This document shows positions 43,176 through 52,087 of a DNA stretch of 55,984 nt, piece after piece. The notes beneath the pieces are model-generated. The model was given only the letters and a program-made list of their open reading frames with translations, searched no databases and was not told where the DNA came from. Position 1 is the stretch's first letter. The number at the start of each line of letters is the position of its first letter. The position numbers and the translations under genes are program-made. This stretch comes from Galactobacter sp052108535 (GTDB taxonomy: Bacteria > Actinomycetota > Actinomycetes > Actinomycetales > Micrococcaceae), in assembly GCA_052108535.1 (NCBI GenBank), contig JBQDZM010000018.1, positions 1 through 55,984 on the forward strand, written 5' to 3'.

Positions 43176-43442
43176 TCAGTGCTTGGCGTCCTCCGCGGAA
43201 CCAATTGGGGCCTTGCCGAGTCCGTGTCCCCTGAACTCGCGCACGGTCACCCAGGCAACGGCCACTCCGAGGACCAACAGGATCACGGCCAGGATAGGGT
43301 GACCGAGGGGGAAGCTGAGCGCACCCCAGACGATCAGCGCCACGGCGCCGATGGCCTCCAACACGTTGGAGAAACGGGCCACAGGGCGGCCTGGGACGGT
43401 GCTGCGGGTGGAACTGCCGGCGGATTTCTTGGTGCGGGACAT
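43176..43442 (-). CDS. Small membrane protein, 88 aa
   Basis: Unknown function. A short basic N-terminus (about 1-25, RTKKSAGSSTRSTVPGR) is followed by two hydrophobic helices, LEAIGAVALIVWGALSF and ILAVILLVLGVAVAWVTV, and a polar tail. ATG 43442 is chosen; an in-frame ATG at 43451 would add three residues. It converges on glgX with 22 bases between stops and no clear terminator. Confidence 0.7.
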   Translation of the reverse strand: MSRTKKSAGSSTRSTVPGRPVARFSNVLEAIGAVALIVWGALSFPLGHPILAVILLVLGVAVAWVTVREFRGHGLGKAPIGSAEDAKH

Positions 43443-43499
43443 GGTCCCCATTCTCTCATTCCCCGCTGTGGTGTTGATTCACCTGGGACCGGTGCTGAT

Positions 43500-43907
43500 T
43501 CACCCTGCGGAGCCGGTGCAGTTGGCACACACGCCGGTCAGCTCCACGGTGTGCCCAACGCGTGAGTACCCGAAGCGGGCGGCCACCGACGCCGCCCAGG
43601 CCTCCACTTCCGGCGCCTCGATCTCTTCGGTGGCGCCGCACACCCTGCAGACCAGATGGTGGTGATGCGTTTCGTCGGCGCACTTGCGGAAGGACGTCTC
43701 TCCGTCGTCGCGACGCAGCGCGTCCACCTCACCGTCGTCGCTCATCTGCTGCAACGTTCGATAGACGGTGGCCAATGAGACCTTCTCACCGTGTTCGGCC
43801 AGGCAAGAATGGATCTCCTGGGCCGTACGGAAGTCCGGGTGACGATCCATTTCCTGCGCCAGCGCGGTGCGTTGGCGGGTGACCCTACGAGCAGGCTGCG
43901 CATCCAT
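43500..43907 (-). CDS. Fur-family metal-dependent repressor (probably Zur)
   Basis: A 135-aa Fur-family regulator. The winged helix contains VSLATVYRTLQQMSDDGEV (about 43-61); HHHHLVCRVC supplies metal ligands, with structural-zinc pairs Cys87/Cys90 and Cys127/Cys130. Fur, Zur and PerR are hard to tell apart by eye, but the Zur-like operator before the metal ABC genes at 31.6 kb makes zinc regulation a reasonable reading. The start appears leaderless (TAAACT at 43919-43914, 6 bases before ATG). It probably represses uptake when metal is replete. Confidence 0.85.
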   Translation of the reverse strand: MDAQPARRVTRQRTALAQEMDRHPDFRTAQEIHSCLAEHGEKVSLATVYRTLQQMSDDGEVDALRRDDGETSFRKCADETHHHHLVCRVCGATEEIEAPEVEAWAASVAARFGYSRVGHTVELTGVCANCTGSAG

Positions 43908-43913
43908 GCCCCC

Positions 43914-43919
43914 AGTTTA
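43914..43919 (-). promoter_or_regulatory. -10 box for leaderless Fur/Zur gene
   Basis: TAAACT on the minus strand, 6 bases before ATG 43907; no Shine-Dalgarno. Confidence 0.45.
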
Positions 43920-43971
43920 GGGCCAGTAGTGAGAGTCCGGCGGGGCCAGGTGGGGCGCCATTAACCGAGTT

Positions 43972-43989
43972 TGGACAAAAACATGTCCA
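43972..43989. repeat. Inverted repeat TGGACA-N6-TGTCCA
   Basis: A 6-bp inverted repeat around AAAACA in the 171-base gap between the Fur-family gene and the MBL gene, about 55 bases upstream of the Fur -10. Operator candidate; no match known to me. Confidence 0.3.
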
Positions 43990-44065
43990 GACGACCGCTC
44001 GAATGTCTAACGGAGGGGAGGGGGTCAGTGGGAGAGGGAGCGTGTCACGGGGCGGCGGCACTGAC

Positions 44066-44081
44066 TAGGGTTGAGCCCATG
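44066..44081 (+). promoter_or_regulatory. -10 box and leaderless start of the MBL-fold gene
   Basis: TAGGGT (44066-44071) lies 7 bases before ATG 44079 with no Shine-Dalgarno. Confidence 0.5.
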
Positions 44082-44756
44082 GAGCTCACCAAGTACGGCC
44101 ATTCCTGTATCCGCGTCGTCACGGAGGTGGACGGCTCGCCGGTCACCCTGACCATCGACCCAGGCAACCTCTCCAATTCCTCGGAGGCGCTGGAGGGAAC
44201 GGACGCGATCCTGCTCACCCACGGGCACCCCGATCACCTGGATGCCGACCTGGTGGCCGACTTCCTCAAGAACCATCAGGAGGTCCCGGTCTGCGGGCCG
44301 GCGGACGTCATCGCCACGCTTGCCGCCCGTGACGACCTGGCGGACCTCCACAACAGCCTGGTGACCTTGACCCCCAACGACGAGGTGGACATCCTCGGCG
44401 TGCCGGTGCGGACGGTGGGCGGCCAGCACGCGCTGATCCACCCGCTCATCCGCACCATCGACAACCTGGGCTACATCCTGGAGGACTCTGTCTACCACCC
44501 GGGGGATTCGCTGGTGGTTCCGGCCGGTCCCGCGAATCTGCAGGTGCTGCTGGTGCCGGCCTGGGCGCCGTGGTCCAGGACGCAGGAGGTCGTGGACTTT
44601 ATCGCCGCCGTCCGGGCCCGCCGGGCCTACAGCATCCATGACGCACCGCTGTCTGAGGCGGGCCAAGGCATCGTCGGGAAGCAGCTGACGCAACTGGGTG
44701 GCCGCACCGGCACCGTCTATGAGGCCTGGCCGGAAGGGACCACGGTGACGGTATGA
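44079..44756 (+). CDS. MBL-fold metal-dependent hydrolase
   Basis: A 225-aa metallo-beta-lactamase-fold protein of the UPF0173/UlaG-like branch. The metal-binding motif HGHPDH lies at 48-53, an early His is in KYGHSC, and DSVYHPGDSLVVP (about 142) gives the later Asp/His. The substrate is unknown; relatives act on lactones, phosphodiesters or RNA. The chosen ATG has TAGGGT 7 bases upstream; the frame extends upstream but the added residues have no family similarity. Its stop overlaps the sulfurtransferase by 4 bases. Confidence 0.85.
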   Translation: MELTKYGHSCIRVVTEVDGSPVTLTIDPGNLSNSSEALEGTDAILLTHGHPDHLDADLVADFLKNHQEVPVCGPADVIATLAARDDLADLHNSLVTLTPNDEVDILGVPVRTVGGQHALIHPLIRTIDNLGYILEDSVYHPGDSLVVPAGPANLQVLLVPAWAPWSRTQEVVDFIAAVRARRAYSIHDAPLSEAGQGIVGKQLTQLGGRTGTVYEAWPEGTTVTV

Positions 44757-45661
44757 GCGCCGCACTCCTCATCGACGCGGCCGAACTGGACCAGGCGCTC
44801 CGCGGTCCCAAGCCACCGAAGCTGCTGGACGTGCGCTGGCGCCTGACTCCCGGTCCGGAGGATCCGGAGCAGCCGGTGGGATATGACGACTACCTTATCT
44901 CCCACCTTCCCCAGGCGGTGTTCGTGGATCTGGCCACCGAACTGGCGGCACCGCCGAGTCCCGAACTTGGCAGGCACCCGCTTCCGACCCCGCAGGCCTT
45001 TGCGCACGCGGTGGCCCGCTGGGGTGTGGCTCAAGGGCAGGAACTGGTCTTCTACGACGACCAGGGCGGCATGTCCGCGGCCCGCGGCTGGTGGCTGGCG
45101 CGCCATGCCGGGCTGCCCGCCAGAGTGCTTAGCGGCGGCCTGGCCGCCTGGGTGCGCCACGGCGGTGAGACGCGCGCGGGCGCCGAGACCCCGGCGTCGG
45201 GCAGAGACACGTGGGGCACAGAAAACCCCTCTCGGCCGGGCTGGGGGCACCTCCCCGTGTTGAGCGCGGACGGCGCCGCGGCGCTCGCCGAGACCGGCAT
45301 CCTCCTGGATGCCAGGGCGGGGGAGCGCTATCGCGGGGAGACGGAACCCATCGACCCTCGCGCCGGGCACATTCCCGGCGCGCTGAGCGCCCCCACCGCC
45401 GCCAACTTGGGCGACGACGGGAGCTTCCGTGACGCGCCCGCCCTCGCGGCCCGCTTCGCCGACCTGGGCGCAACACCCGGTAGCGACGTCGGCGTGTACT
45501 GCGGGTCCGGCGTCACCGCCTCGCACCAGGTGCTGGCGCTCGCCGTGGCCGGGATCGAGGCCGCCCTCTACCCGGGATCGTGGTCGCAATACTCCTCCGA
45601 CCCGGCGCGCCCAGTGGCGGTAGGTGATCAGGCGGTAGGCGATCAATCGGCACGCGACTAG
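44753..45661 (+). CDS. sseA: Tandem-rhodanese sulfurtransferase
   Basis: A 302-aa two-domain rhodanese (thiosulfate or 3-mercaptopyruvate sulfurtransferase). The N-terminal domain (about 5-140) is degenerate, with Asp (YDDQGGMSA) at the active-site position; the C-terminal domain (about 165-290) has catalytic Cys250 in VYCGSGVTAS. The ATG overlaps the MBL gene stop, and sulfurtransferase/MBL pairs elsewhere act in sulfur metabolism, though this MBL is not clearly a persulfide dioxygenase. The last residues contain a short repeat (AVGDQAVGDQ) from a 15-base tandem duplication. Confidence 0.87.
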   Translation: MSAALLIDAAELDQALRGPKPPKLLDVRWRLTPGPEDPEQPVGYDDYLISHLPQAVFVDLATELAAPPSPELGRHPLPTPQAFAHAVARWGVAQGQELVFYDDQGGMSAARGWWLARHAGLPARVLSGGLAAWVRHGGETRAGAETPASGRDTWGTENPSRPGWGHLPVLSADGAAALAETGILLDARAGERYRGETEPIDPRAGHIPGALSAPTAANLGDDGSFRDAPALAARFADLGATPGSDVGVYCGSGVTASHQVLALAVAGIEAALYPGSWSQYSSDPARPVAVGDQAVGDQSARD

Positions 45662-45674
45662 AGTCGTGAGCATG
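45659..45674 (+). promoter_or_regulatory. -10 box and leaderless start of the alcohol dehydrogenase
   Basis: TAGAGT (45659-45664) overlaps the sulfurtransferase stop and lies 7 bases before ATG 45672. Confidence 0.45.
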
Positions 45675-46895
45675 TCGTTGATTCGTCTCCCCGATCTGAA
45701 CGCCCTGGCCAGCCTGCGTACTTCCATGAGTCGGGAGCCGTACACGACGACCCCGGCGTCGCAGGCCCCGGCCACGAATCCCGAGGCGGATCCCCAAGAC
45801 CTCGCCGCGGCCCTGACGGCCGCGGAGCGCGGGGAAGGACACGTCACGGCCGCCCGTGGCGTGCGGATGCTGGGTGGATCCTTCGAGGACGTCTTTATCC
45901 CGCGGCGCAGTCCGGACGCGCATGACGTGGTCATCGAGATTGAATACTGCGGCCTCTGCCACTCCGACGTCCATGCCGGACGAGGGGAATGGGGCTCGCG
46001 GGCCATGCCGCTGGTGCCCGGCCACGAGATCGTGGGCCGCGTCGCCGCGGTGGGAACCGAGGTGAGCGCTCACCGCGTGGGCGACCGCGTGGGCGTGGGT
46101 GTCATGGTGGCCTCCTGCCGCGAGTGCCAGGCGTGCCGGGACGGTCAGGAGATGTACTGCAGCAACGGCGGCAGCGTGTCCACGTATGCCGCCTGGGACC
46201 GTTTCCACGCCGAACGCACCCAGGGCGGATACGCGCGCACCGTGGTCACGGCGGAGGACTTCGTCTACCAGATTCCGGACGAACTGGACCCCGCCGGTGC
46301 CGCTCCGCTGCTGTGCGCAGGGATCACCACCTACTCGCCCCTAGCCGCCGCAGGCGTGGTCCCAGGATCGCGGGTGGCGGTTGCAGGGATCGGCGGCCTT
46401 GGACACCTTGCCGTGAAGATCGCTGTGGCCATGGGAGCCACCGTCACCGCACTGACGCACTCCCCGTCCAAGACCCAGGCCGCCCTCGACCTGGGCGCCC
46501 ACGAGGTCGTCTTGACCTCGGATGGGCAAGCGCTGAAGGAACGCGCTCAGAGCTTCGACGTGATCGTGGACGCCATCGCGGCCGGGCACGACATCAACGT
46601 CTTCCTTGGCCTGCTCCGCTCCGGCGTGGGGAAGCTGGCGCTGATCGGCATGCCTCCTGCGGATGCCGCGTCGCTCGCCGTGGACTCCGCCCAACTCTCC
46701 CGCCGCGGGCTGACCCTGTTCGGGTCCAAGATCGGCGGCGTCGCGGAAACCCGAGAGATGCTGGCGTTCTGCGCAGAGCACGGCGTCACCTCTGACGTGG
46801 AGGTCGTCACCGCGTCCCAGCTGGATGAGGCATGGGACCGGATGGTGGCAGGCGACGTCCGCTACCGCTTCGTCCTGGACGTCACCACCATCTGA
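45672..46895 (+). CDS. Zinc-dependent NAD(P) alcohol dehydrogenase (YahK/CAD-like)
   Basis: A 407-aa medium-chain dehydrogenase of the cinnamyl-alcohol-dehydrogenase/YahK branch. Catalytic-zinc CGLCHSDVHAG and GHEIVGRVAAVG are present, the structural-zinc cysteines appear as CRECQACRDGQEMYC, and the Rossmann turn is VAGIGGLGHLAVKIAVAMGA. It reduces aldehydes to alcohols with NADPH. The first ~55 residues are an extra, Ala/Pro/Thr-rich N-terminus compared with the ~350-aa family; the ATG at 45726 (MSREPY) gives a less extended product. TAGAGT 7 bases before the ATG suggests leaderless translation. Confidence 0.88.
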   Translation: MSLIRLPDLNALASLRTSMSREPYTTTPASQAPATNPEADPQDLAAALTAAERGEGHVTAARGVRMLGGSFEDVFIPRRSPDAHDVVIEIEYCGLCHSDVHAGRGEWGSRAMPLVPGHEIVGRVAAVGTEVSAHRVGDRVGVGVMVASCRECQACRDGQEMYCSNGGSVSTYAAWDRFHAERTQGGYARTVVTAEDFVYQIPDELDPAGAAPLLCAGITTYSPLAAAGVVPGSRVAVAGIGGLGHLAVKIAVAMGATVTALTHSPSKTQAALDLGAHEVVLTSDGQALKERAQSFDVIVDAIAAGHDINVFLGLLRSGVGKLALIGMPPADAASLAVDSAQLSRRGLTLFGSKIGGVAETREMLAFCAEHGVTSDVEVVTASQLDEAWDRMVAGDVRYRFVLDVTTI

Positions 46896-46930
46896 ACCTG
46901 TTCGCTCCACTCACCAGAAGGAAACACACT

Positions 46931-47359
46931 GTGGCTACCCTCTTCACCAAGATCATCGACGGCGAACTGCCCGGTCGCTTCGTCTACTCCGACGACACCT
47001 GCGTGGCATTCCTGTCCATCGGCCCCCTCACCACCGGCCACACCCTCGTGGTGCCGCGCGAGGAGATCGACAAGTGGACCGACGCCTCACCCGAACTCGT
47101 GGCGCACCTGAGCACCGTGGCGCACCTGATCGGCCGGGCCCAGATCGCGGCCTTCGGTTCCGAGCGTGCGGGCCTGGAAATCGCCGGATTTGAGGTCAAC
47201 CACCTGCACGTGCACGTGTGGCCCACCAATTCCCTCACGGACTTCGATCTCTCCCGCGCCCGCACGGACGTGCCAGCCGAGGAGTTCGACGCCGCATTGG
47301 CCACCCTGCGTGCCGAACTGGTGGCGCAGGGCCATGGAGCCAACGTCCCGCAGAACTGA
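46931..47359 (+). CDS. HIT-family nucleotide hydrolase
   Basis: A 142-aa histidine-triad protein (HinT/HIT group), typically an AMP-lysine or dinucleotide hydrolase. The catalytic triad is HLHVHVWP (His91, His93, His95) with FTKIIDGELPGRFVYSDD at the N-terminus. GTG 46931 follows AAGGA by 9 bases; the frame extends upstream through the ADH end without HIT similarity. It ends 2 bases before the convergent hrpA stop, with no terminator visible between them. Confidence 0.92.
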   Translation: MATLFTKIIDGELPGRFVYSDDTCVAFLSIGPLTTGHTLVVPREEIDKWTDASPELVAHLSTVAHLIGRAQIAAFGSERAGLEIAGFEVNHLHVHVWPTNSLTDFDLSRARTDVPAEEFDAALATLRAELVAQGHGANVPQN

Positions 47360-47360
47360 G

Positions 47361-50300
47361 CTACCCGGCTGCTTGTTTGATGGCCGCCCGGATGCGCTTG
47401 GGGGATACGGACACCGCCGTCCCCAGCTCCTGAGCAAAGAGGGACACGCGTTCCTCCTCCAGCAGCCACTTCACATCCCGCAAGGCGGCGGGCACCACGC
47501 CGCCAGGGACCTGCTCCAGCGCCGCATCGTACGCATCCTCGAGTTCCTGGATGGTGTCGGTTCCCTGCAGATCGCGGGTGATGGCACCGGCCTCGGCCTT
47601 GTCCAGCCTGCGTTCCGCCGCCGTGAGATAGCGCGGAACGTGGGTCAGGTGTTGGTAGCCGGTCCCGGCCACGAAGCCCTTGTACACGAGCCCACGCAGC
47701 TGGGAGCGTACATCCTCCACGGTGTCCTTCATGGCTCCGGACGTCACCCGGTCCAGCCGGGCCGTGATGCGTGTCCACGCGGCGAGGATCTTCTCCGCGG
47801 TGGAGGAGACCGTGAAGACCGTGTCGATCAATTCCGCGCGCACGTGCTGGAAGAGCTTGGTGTACTCGCCCTTGGTCATGGGCAGCTTGGCTGGCACCAG
47901 TTTGTCGATGCCTGCCCAGGTGCAGTCCTTGATCAGTGAGTCCACGGTCCCGTGTGGGGACTGCGAGAACGCCAATTTCTCCTTGTTGTTCAGGTGATCG
48001 AGCACGTAGCGCTGGGGGGAGGGGACCATGAGCCACAGCAGCCGGATGACGCCGCGGCGGTGCCCTGCCTCCCGCTCAATCTTGTTGCGGTAGACGGTCA
48101 GATCCACGTGGTCACCGCGGTCCACCAGCCCCGGGTGGGCGGTGATCTGCTGGCCCTTGACCGTGGTGGTCACCTGGTCCGGAAGCAGGCCGTGCTCACC
48201 GAGATCGTCCGGCCACTCCTTCAAACCAGTGCGCTGCCACGGGCTCGTGGCCTGCTTTCCGGCCTTGGGCTTGGTTGCTTTGGCCATGCCCGACGGCGGG
48301 GTCTTGGCTCCCGTAGCAACGGCGCACTTGGCGCCGCCCGCGCGTGCCGAGCCACCGCCGTGGGGCATCACCGTGGCCAACTTGTCCGCGCTGGTGCCGA
48401 GGCTGGAGGCGATGGCACGCCGGTTCTCGGCGGCGAAGCGTCCCTGCAGCACCGCGAGGTCGCGCCCGGAACCTAAAACCTTGTTGCGCTCGCCCAGCAC
48501 CTCGAAGCAGGGTTTGAGGTGATCTGGCAGTCGAGTCAGATCCCAAGAATTCGGCGGGATGACGGCGCCCTTGAGGCGGCGCAGCACCAATTCCAGGGAC
48601 GGGAGCAGGTCATCGGTGGCCGGGTCGAAGTCCTGATTTAGCTGCTCGACCGCTGATCTGGCCACGTCGGGTGCAGGCACAAAGTTCTTACGTACGGCCT
48701 TGGGCAGCGACTTGATCAGCGCAGTGACGAGGTCCACCCGCAGGCCGGGGACGCCCCACTGGAAGCGTTCGGCCTCGAGCTGATTCAGGAACAAGACGGG
48801 CACGCGGACGAACACGCCGTCGGCGCCGGAGCCGCTTGGGTCGAACTCGTAGCGCAGATCCAAGAGGGTGGAGCCCAGCGGCCAGGTGCGCGGGTATGCG
48901 TCCTGGTCCAGGTCCTCGGTGTCGGCCTGCACCAGGTGCTCCGGGTCGAAGTCCAACATGCGGCCCTGAGTAGTCTTGGTCCGCTTCCACCAGGCGTCAA
49001 AGCTGCGCTCGTCCGTGACGTCCTGAGGAACCCGGGCGTCGTAGAACTCGAAGAGGTGCTCATCCGAGATCATCAGGTCGCGGCGGCGGAGCCGCGCCTC
49101 CAGTTCCTCGACATCCCGCAGCCGGGCCTGATTGCGCTGGAAGAACGCGTGACGTGTGGACCAGTCGCCCTCCACCATGGCATGGCGGATGAACAGTTCC
49201 CTGGCTAGCCGGGGGTTCACGCGGGAGAGCTGGATGGCCCGGCGCTCCACGATGGCGACGCCGAAGACCGTGATCTTCTCATACGCGATACAGGCGCCCT
49301 GTTTGCGGGACCAATGCGGCTCGGAGAAGGATTTCTTGGTCAGGTGAGGAGCCACCTGTTCCACCCAGTCCGGATCGAAGGTGGCCACCGTGCGCGCCCA
49401 GAGCCGCGAGGTTTCCACCAGCTCGGCCGCCATGGCCCACGTCGGCTTCTTCTTGAACAGCGCGGAACCGGGGAAGATGTTGAAGCGGGTGCCACGGGCT
49501 CCCGCATAGTCGCGTTTGCGTTCGTCCCACAGGCCGATGTGGGAGACCAAACCCGAGAGCAGGCTGCGGTGGATGTCATCGTGCTTGCCCACCGGATCCA
49601 CGTCTCGGTTGGGAACCTTGACCCGCATGGGTTTGATGAGCTGACGAAGCTGATTGAACAGGTCCTGCCACTCACGCACCCGCAGGTAGTTGATGAACTC
49701 AGTCTTGCACAGGCGGCGGAAGGCGGAGGAGGAGAGTTCCTGTTGTTGTTCCTGGAGGTAGCGCCAGAGGTTGAGGAAGCCGGTGAAGTCACTCTTCTCG
49801 TCCACGAAGCGTTTGTGCAGCTCCTGCGCGCGCTGGCGTTTCCCGGACTCCTCTGTGGGACGTTCGCGGGGGTCCTGCAGGGATAGGGCCGCTGCCAGGA
49901 CCAGCACCTCGGTGGGGCAGTCGCGTTTGGCGGATTCCAGGATCATCCGGCCAAGCCGCACATCCACCGGCAGCCGGGACAGGTCGCGCCCGGTGCGGGT
50001 GATGTTGCCGCGTTTGCCCTCACCCACGGCACCCAGCTCACGCAGCAGGGTGACGCCGTCGTTGACGGCCCGCGCCTCCGGCGGCTGGACGAAGGGGAAG
50101 TCCACGACCTCACTGGGGTGTGCCACCACACCCATGGAGGACATCTGCAGGATGACCGAGGCCAGGTTGGTGCGCAGGATCTCGGGGTCCGTGAACTCCG
50201 GCCGGGACTCGTAGTCCTCCTGCGAGTACAACCGGATCGCGATGCCGTCGGACACACGCCCACAGCGACCGGAGCGCTGGTTGGCGCTGGCTTGGGAGAT

Positions 50301-51362
50301 CCGCTCGATCGGTAGCCGCTGCACCTTGGTGCGATGTGAGTACCGGGAGATGCGGGCCACGCCGGTGTCGATCACGTATTTGATCCCCGGCACCGTCAGG
50401 GACGTTTCCGCGACGTTGGTCGCCAGCACGATGCGTCGGCGTGCACCCGGCGTGAAGACCTGGTGCTGTTCCGTCAGGGAGAGCCTGGCGAAGAGGGGGA
50501 GGACCTCCGCCCCGCGCAGTCGGGTGTGCTTTTGAGTGAGCGGGCGCAGTGCCTCGGCCGCGTCACGGATCTCGCGTTCGCCGGAGAAGAAGATCAGGAT
50601 GTCGCCGTCCGGTTCCTTGGCCAGTTCCACGACGGCGTCGCAGACGGCCTCGGTCATATCCCTGTCGGTGGACTCAGAGGGCTTCCTGGTCTCGAGTTCG
50701 TCACCCGTGTCATCGTCGTCGGGGGAGAGCGGACGGTAACGAACCTCCACCGGATAGGTACGGCCCGAGACCTCGATGATGGGTGCAGGGTGGTCCGCGT
50801 CGGCACCGAAATGCTGGGCAAAGCGTTCCGGGTCGATGGTGGCGGAGGTGATGATGACCTTCAGGTCCGGCCGCTGCGGCAGGACGCGTTTGAGGTGGCC
50901 CATCAACACGTCGATGTTGAGGCTGCGTTCGTGGGCCTCATCGATGATGATCGCGGAGTATTTGGAGAGCAGCTGGTCATGCTGGATCTCTGCGAGCAGG
51001 ATGCCGTCGGTCATCAACTTCACTTCAGTGGCGTCGGAGACCTCGCCGGTGAAGCGGACCTGGAAACCCACCTCCTCACCAATCTTGACCTTCAGCTCAT
51101 CCGCGATGCGCTCGGCCACGGTGCGGGCGGCCAGCCGCCGGGGCTGGGTATGGCCAATTACGCGGCGCCTGCTGCGTCCTTTGGCGTCCGTAGTGGGCTC
51201 AGCCAACCCTAGTTCCAGCAGCATCTTGGGCAGCTGGGTGGTTTTACCTGAACCGGTCTCGCCCGCGACGATGACGACCTGGTTCTCGCGGATGGCCGCC
51301 ATGATGTCGTCCCGCCGGGCGGAAACGGGCAGGGCCTCGGGGTACGTGATGCTCATGGCCAT
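47361..51362 (-). CDS. hrpA: ATP-dependent RNA helicase HrpA
   Basis: A 1333-aa DEAH-box helicase. Walker A GETGSGKT is at 34-41, DEAH at 141-144 (IIIDEAHERSL), followed by TSATIDPERF and QRSGRCGR; then HA2, OB and a long C-terminal DUF3418 domain. E. coli HrpA (1300 aa) rescues stalled or collided ribosomes by acting on mRNA. Residues ~1010-1060 are a Lys/Ala/Pro-rich low-complexity insert. ATG 51362 is used; 51356 is a second in-frame ATG. No Shine-Dalgarno is evident; TAGACT 10 bases upstream suggests a leaderless or nearly leaderless mRNA. Confidence 0.94.
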   Translation of the reverse strand: MAMSITYPEALPVSARRDDIMAAIRENQVVIVAGETGSGKTTQLPKMLLELGLAEPTTDAKGRSRRRVIGHTQPRRLAARTVAERIADELKVKIGEEVGFQVRFTGEVSDATEVKLMTDGILLAEIQHDQLLSKYSAIIIDEAHERSLNIDVLMGHLKRVLPQRPDLKVIITSATIDPERFAQHFGADADHPAPIIEVSGRTYPVEVRYRPLSPDDDDTGDELETRKPSESTDRDMTEAVCDAVVELAKEPDGDILIFFSGEREIRDAAEALRPLTQKHTRLRGAEVLPLFARLSLTEQHQVFTPGARRRIVLATNVAETSLTVPGIKYVIDTGVARISRYSHRTKVQRLPIERISQASANQRSGRCGRVSDGIAIRLYSQEDYESRPEFTDPEILRTNLASVILQMSSMGVVAHPSEVVDFPFVQPPEARAVNDGVTLLRELGAVGEGKRGNITRTGRDLSRLPVDVRLGRMILESAKRDCPTEVLVLAAALSLQDPRERPTEESGKRQRAQELHKRFVDEKSDFTGFLNLWRYLQEQQQELSSSAFRRLCKTEFINYLRVREWQDLFNQLRQLIKPMRVKVPNRDVDPVGKHDDIHRSLLSGLVSHIGLWDERKRDYAGARGTRFNIFPGSALFKKKPTWAMAAELVETSRLWARTVATFDPDWVEQVAPHLTKKSFSEPHWSRKQGACIAYEKITVFGVAIVERRAIQLSRVNPRLARELFIRHAMVEGDWSTRHAFFQRNQARLRDVEELEARLRRRDLMISDEHLFEFYDARVPQDVTDERSFDAWWKRTKTTQGRMLDFDPEHLVQADTEDLDQDAYPRTWPLGSTLLDLRYEFDPSGSGADGVFVRVPVLFLNQLEAERFQWGVPGLRVDLVTALIKSLPKAVRKNFVPAPDVARSAVEQLNQDFDPATDDLLPSLELVLRRLKGAVIPPNSWDLTRLPDHLKPCFEVLGERNKVLGSGRDLAVLQGRFAAENRRAIASSLGTSADKLATVMPHGGGSARAGGAKCAVATGAKTPPSGMAKATKPKAGKQATSPWQRTGLKEWPDDLGEHGLLPDQVTTTVKGQQITAHPGLVDRGDHVDLTVYRNKIEREAGHRRGVIRLLWLMVPSPQRYVLDHLNNKEKLAFSQSPHGTVDSLIKDCTWAGIDKLVPAKLPMTKGEYTKLFQHVRAELIDTVFTVSSTAEKILAAWTRITARLDRVTSGAMKDTVEDVRSQLRGLVYKGFVAGTGYQHLTHVPRYLTAAERRLDKAEAGAITRDLQGTDTIQELEDAYDAALEQVPGGVVPAALRDVKWLLEEERVSLFAQELGTAVSVSPKRIRAAIKQAAG

Positions 51363-51372
51363 GATGCACTTA

Positions 51373-51378
51373 AGTCTA
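51373..51378 (-). promoter_or_regulatory. -10 box of hrpA
   Basis: TAGACT on the minus strand, 10 bases before ATG 51362; back-to-back with the azoreductase promoter in a 52-base gap. Confidence 0.35.
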
Positions 51379-51402
51379 GTGTGGTCCGCGGACTACACGG
51401 CG

Positions 51403-51417
51403 TAGGGTCGAGCCATG
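51403..51417 (+). promoter_or_regulatory. -10 box and leaderless start of the azoreductase
   Basis: TAGGGT (51403-51408) lies 6 bases before ATG 51415; no Shine-Dalgarno. Confidence 0.5.
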
Positions 51418-52056
51418 ACCACTCTGTTGCGCATCGATTCCTCCCTCCGCACTGACGGTTCCGTGTCCCGGGCCCTGACCGGTGCGTTCGCCGCCGCCTG
51501 GACGGCCGCCGGTGGCGACGTCGTCTCCCGTGACCTCCAGGCAGCGCGGCTGCCGCACCTGCCCTACTTCGGCCTGCACTTCCCGGCCACGCCGGAGGAT
51601 CCGGCGCAGTGGGATGTGGCGCGTGCGCTGCAGAACGACGTGATTGGGCAGGTGCTGGCGGCGGACGCCCTGGTGATCGCCGCACCGCTGACCAACTTCT
51701 CGATCCCCTCCACCCTCAAGGCCTGGATGGACTACCTGCACGTTCCTGGAGTCTCAGCCGCAGACGTACCGGAGGAGGGCCCGCTGGCCGGTAAACCCGT
51801 CGTGATCGTTTCCCCGCGCGGAGCCGCCTATGATGAGCCCGGTGCCGAGGTCCTCCTGGACCACGCCGTCCCCGCCCTGGAGGCACTCCTCGGTTCCGCG
51901 CTGGGAATGGCCGTCGAGGCCATCACCGTGGACCGGACCCTGGCCAACCTGCTGCCGGAACTGGACGAAGCCAAGGCGGATGCGCTGCTGAGCGCTGCGA
52001 CGCAGAAGGCCTCCGAGCGGAGTGCTGAGCTCTTCGCGCAGGTGCAGGGACTCTAG
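51415..52056 (+). CDS. azoR: FMN-dependent NADH-azoreductase
   Basis: A 213-aa flavodoxin-fold quinone/azo reductase. RIDSSLRTDGSVSRALTGAF binds the FMN phosphate, APLTNFSIPSTLKAWMDYL (about 88-106) is the family's flavin loop and VVIVSPRGAAYDEPG follows. It reduces quinones, nitro or azo compounds with NAD(P)H. TAGGGT lies 6 bases before the ATG. It converges on the F420-type reductase gene with 31 bases between, where only a short CGCCG-CATG-CGGCG hairpin (52063-52076) is seen. Confidence 0.9.
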   Translation: MTTLLRIDSSLRTDGSVSRALTGAFAAAWTAAGGDVVSRDLQAARLPHLPYFGLHFPATPEDPAQWDVARALQNDVIGQVLAADALVIAAPLTNFSIPSTLKAWMDYLHVPGVSAADVPEEGPLAGKPVVIVSPRGAAYDEPGAEVLLDHAVPALEALLGSALGMAVEAITVDRTLANLLPELDEAKADALLSAATQKASERSAELFAQVQGL

Positions 52057-52087
52057 GGGAGACGCCGCATGCGGCGCGGCGCCGGGT

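Noticed and set aside
52063..52076. CGCCG-CATG-CGGCG as a terminator between azoR and the F420-type reductase
   Set aside because: Only 5 bp of stem and no U-tract; too weak to call.
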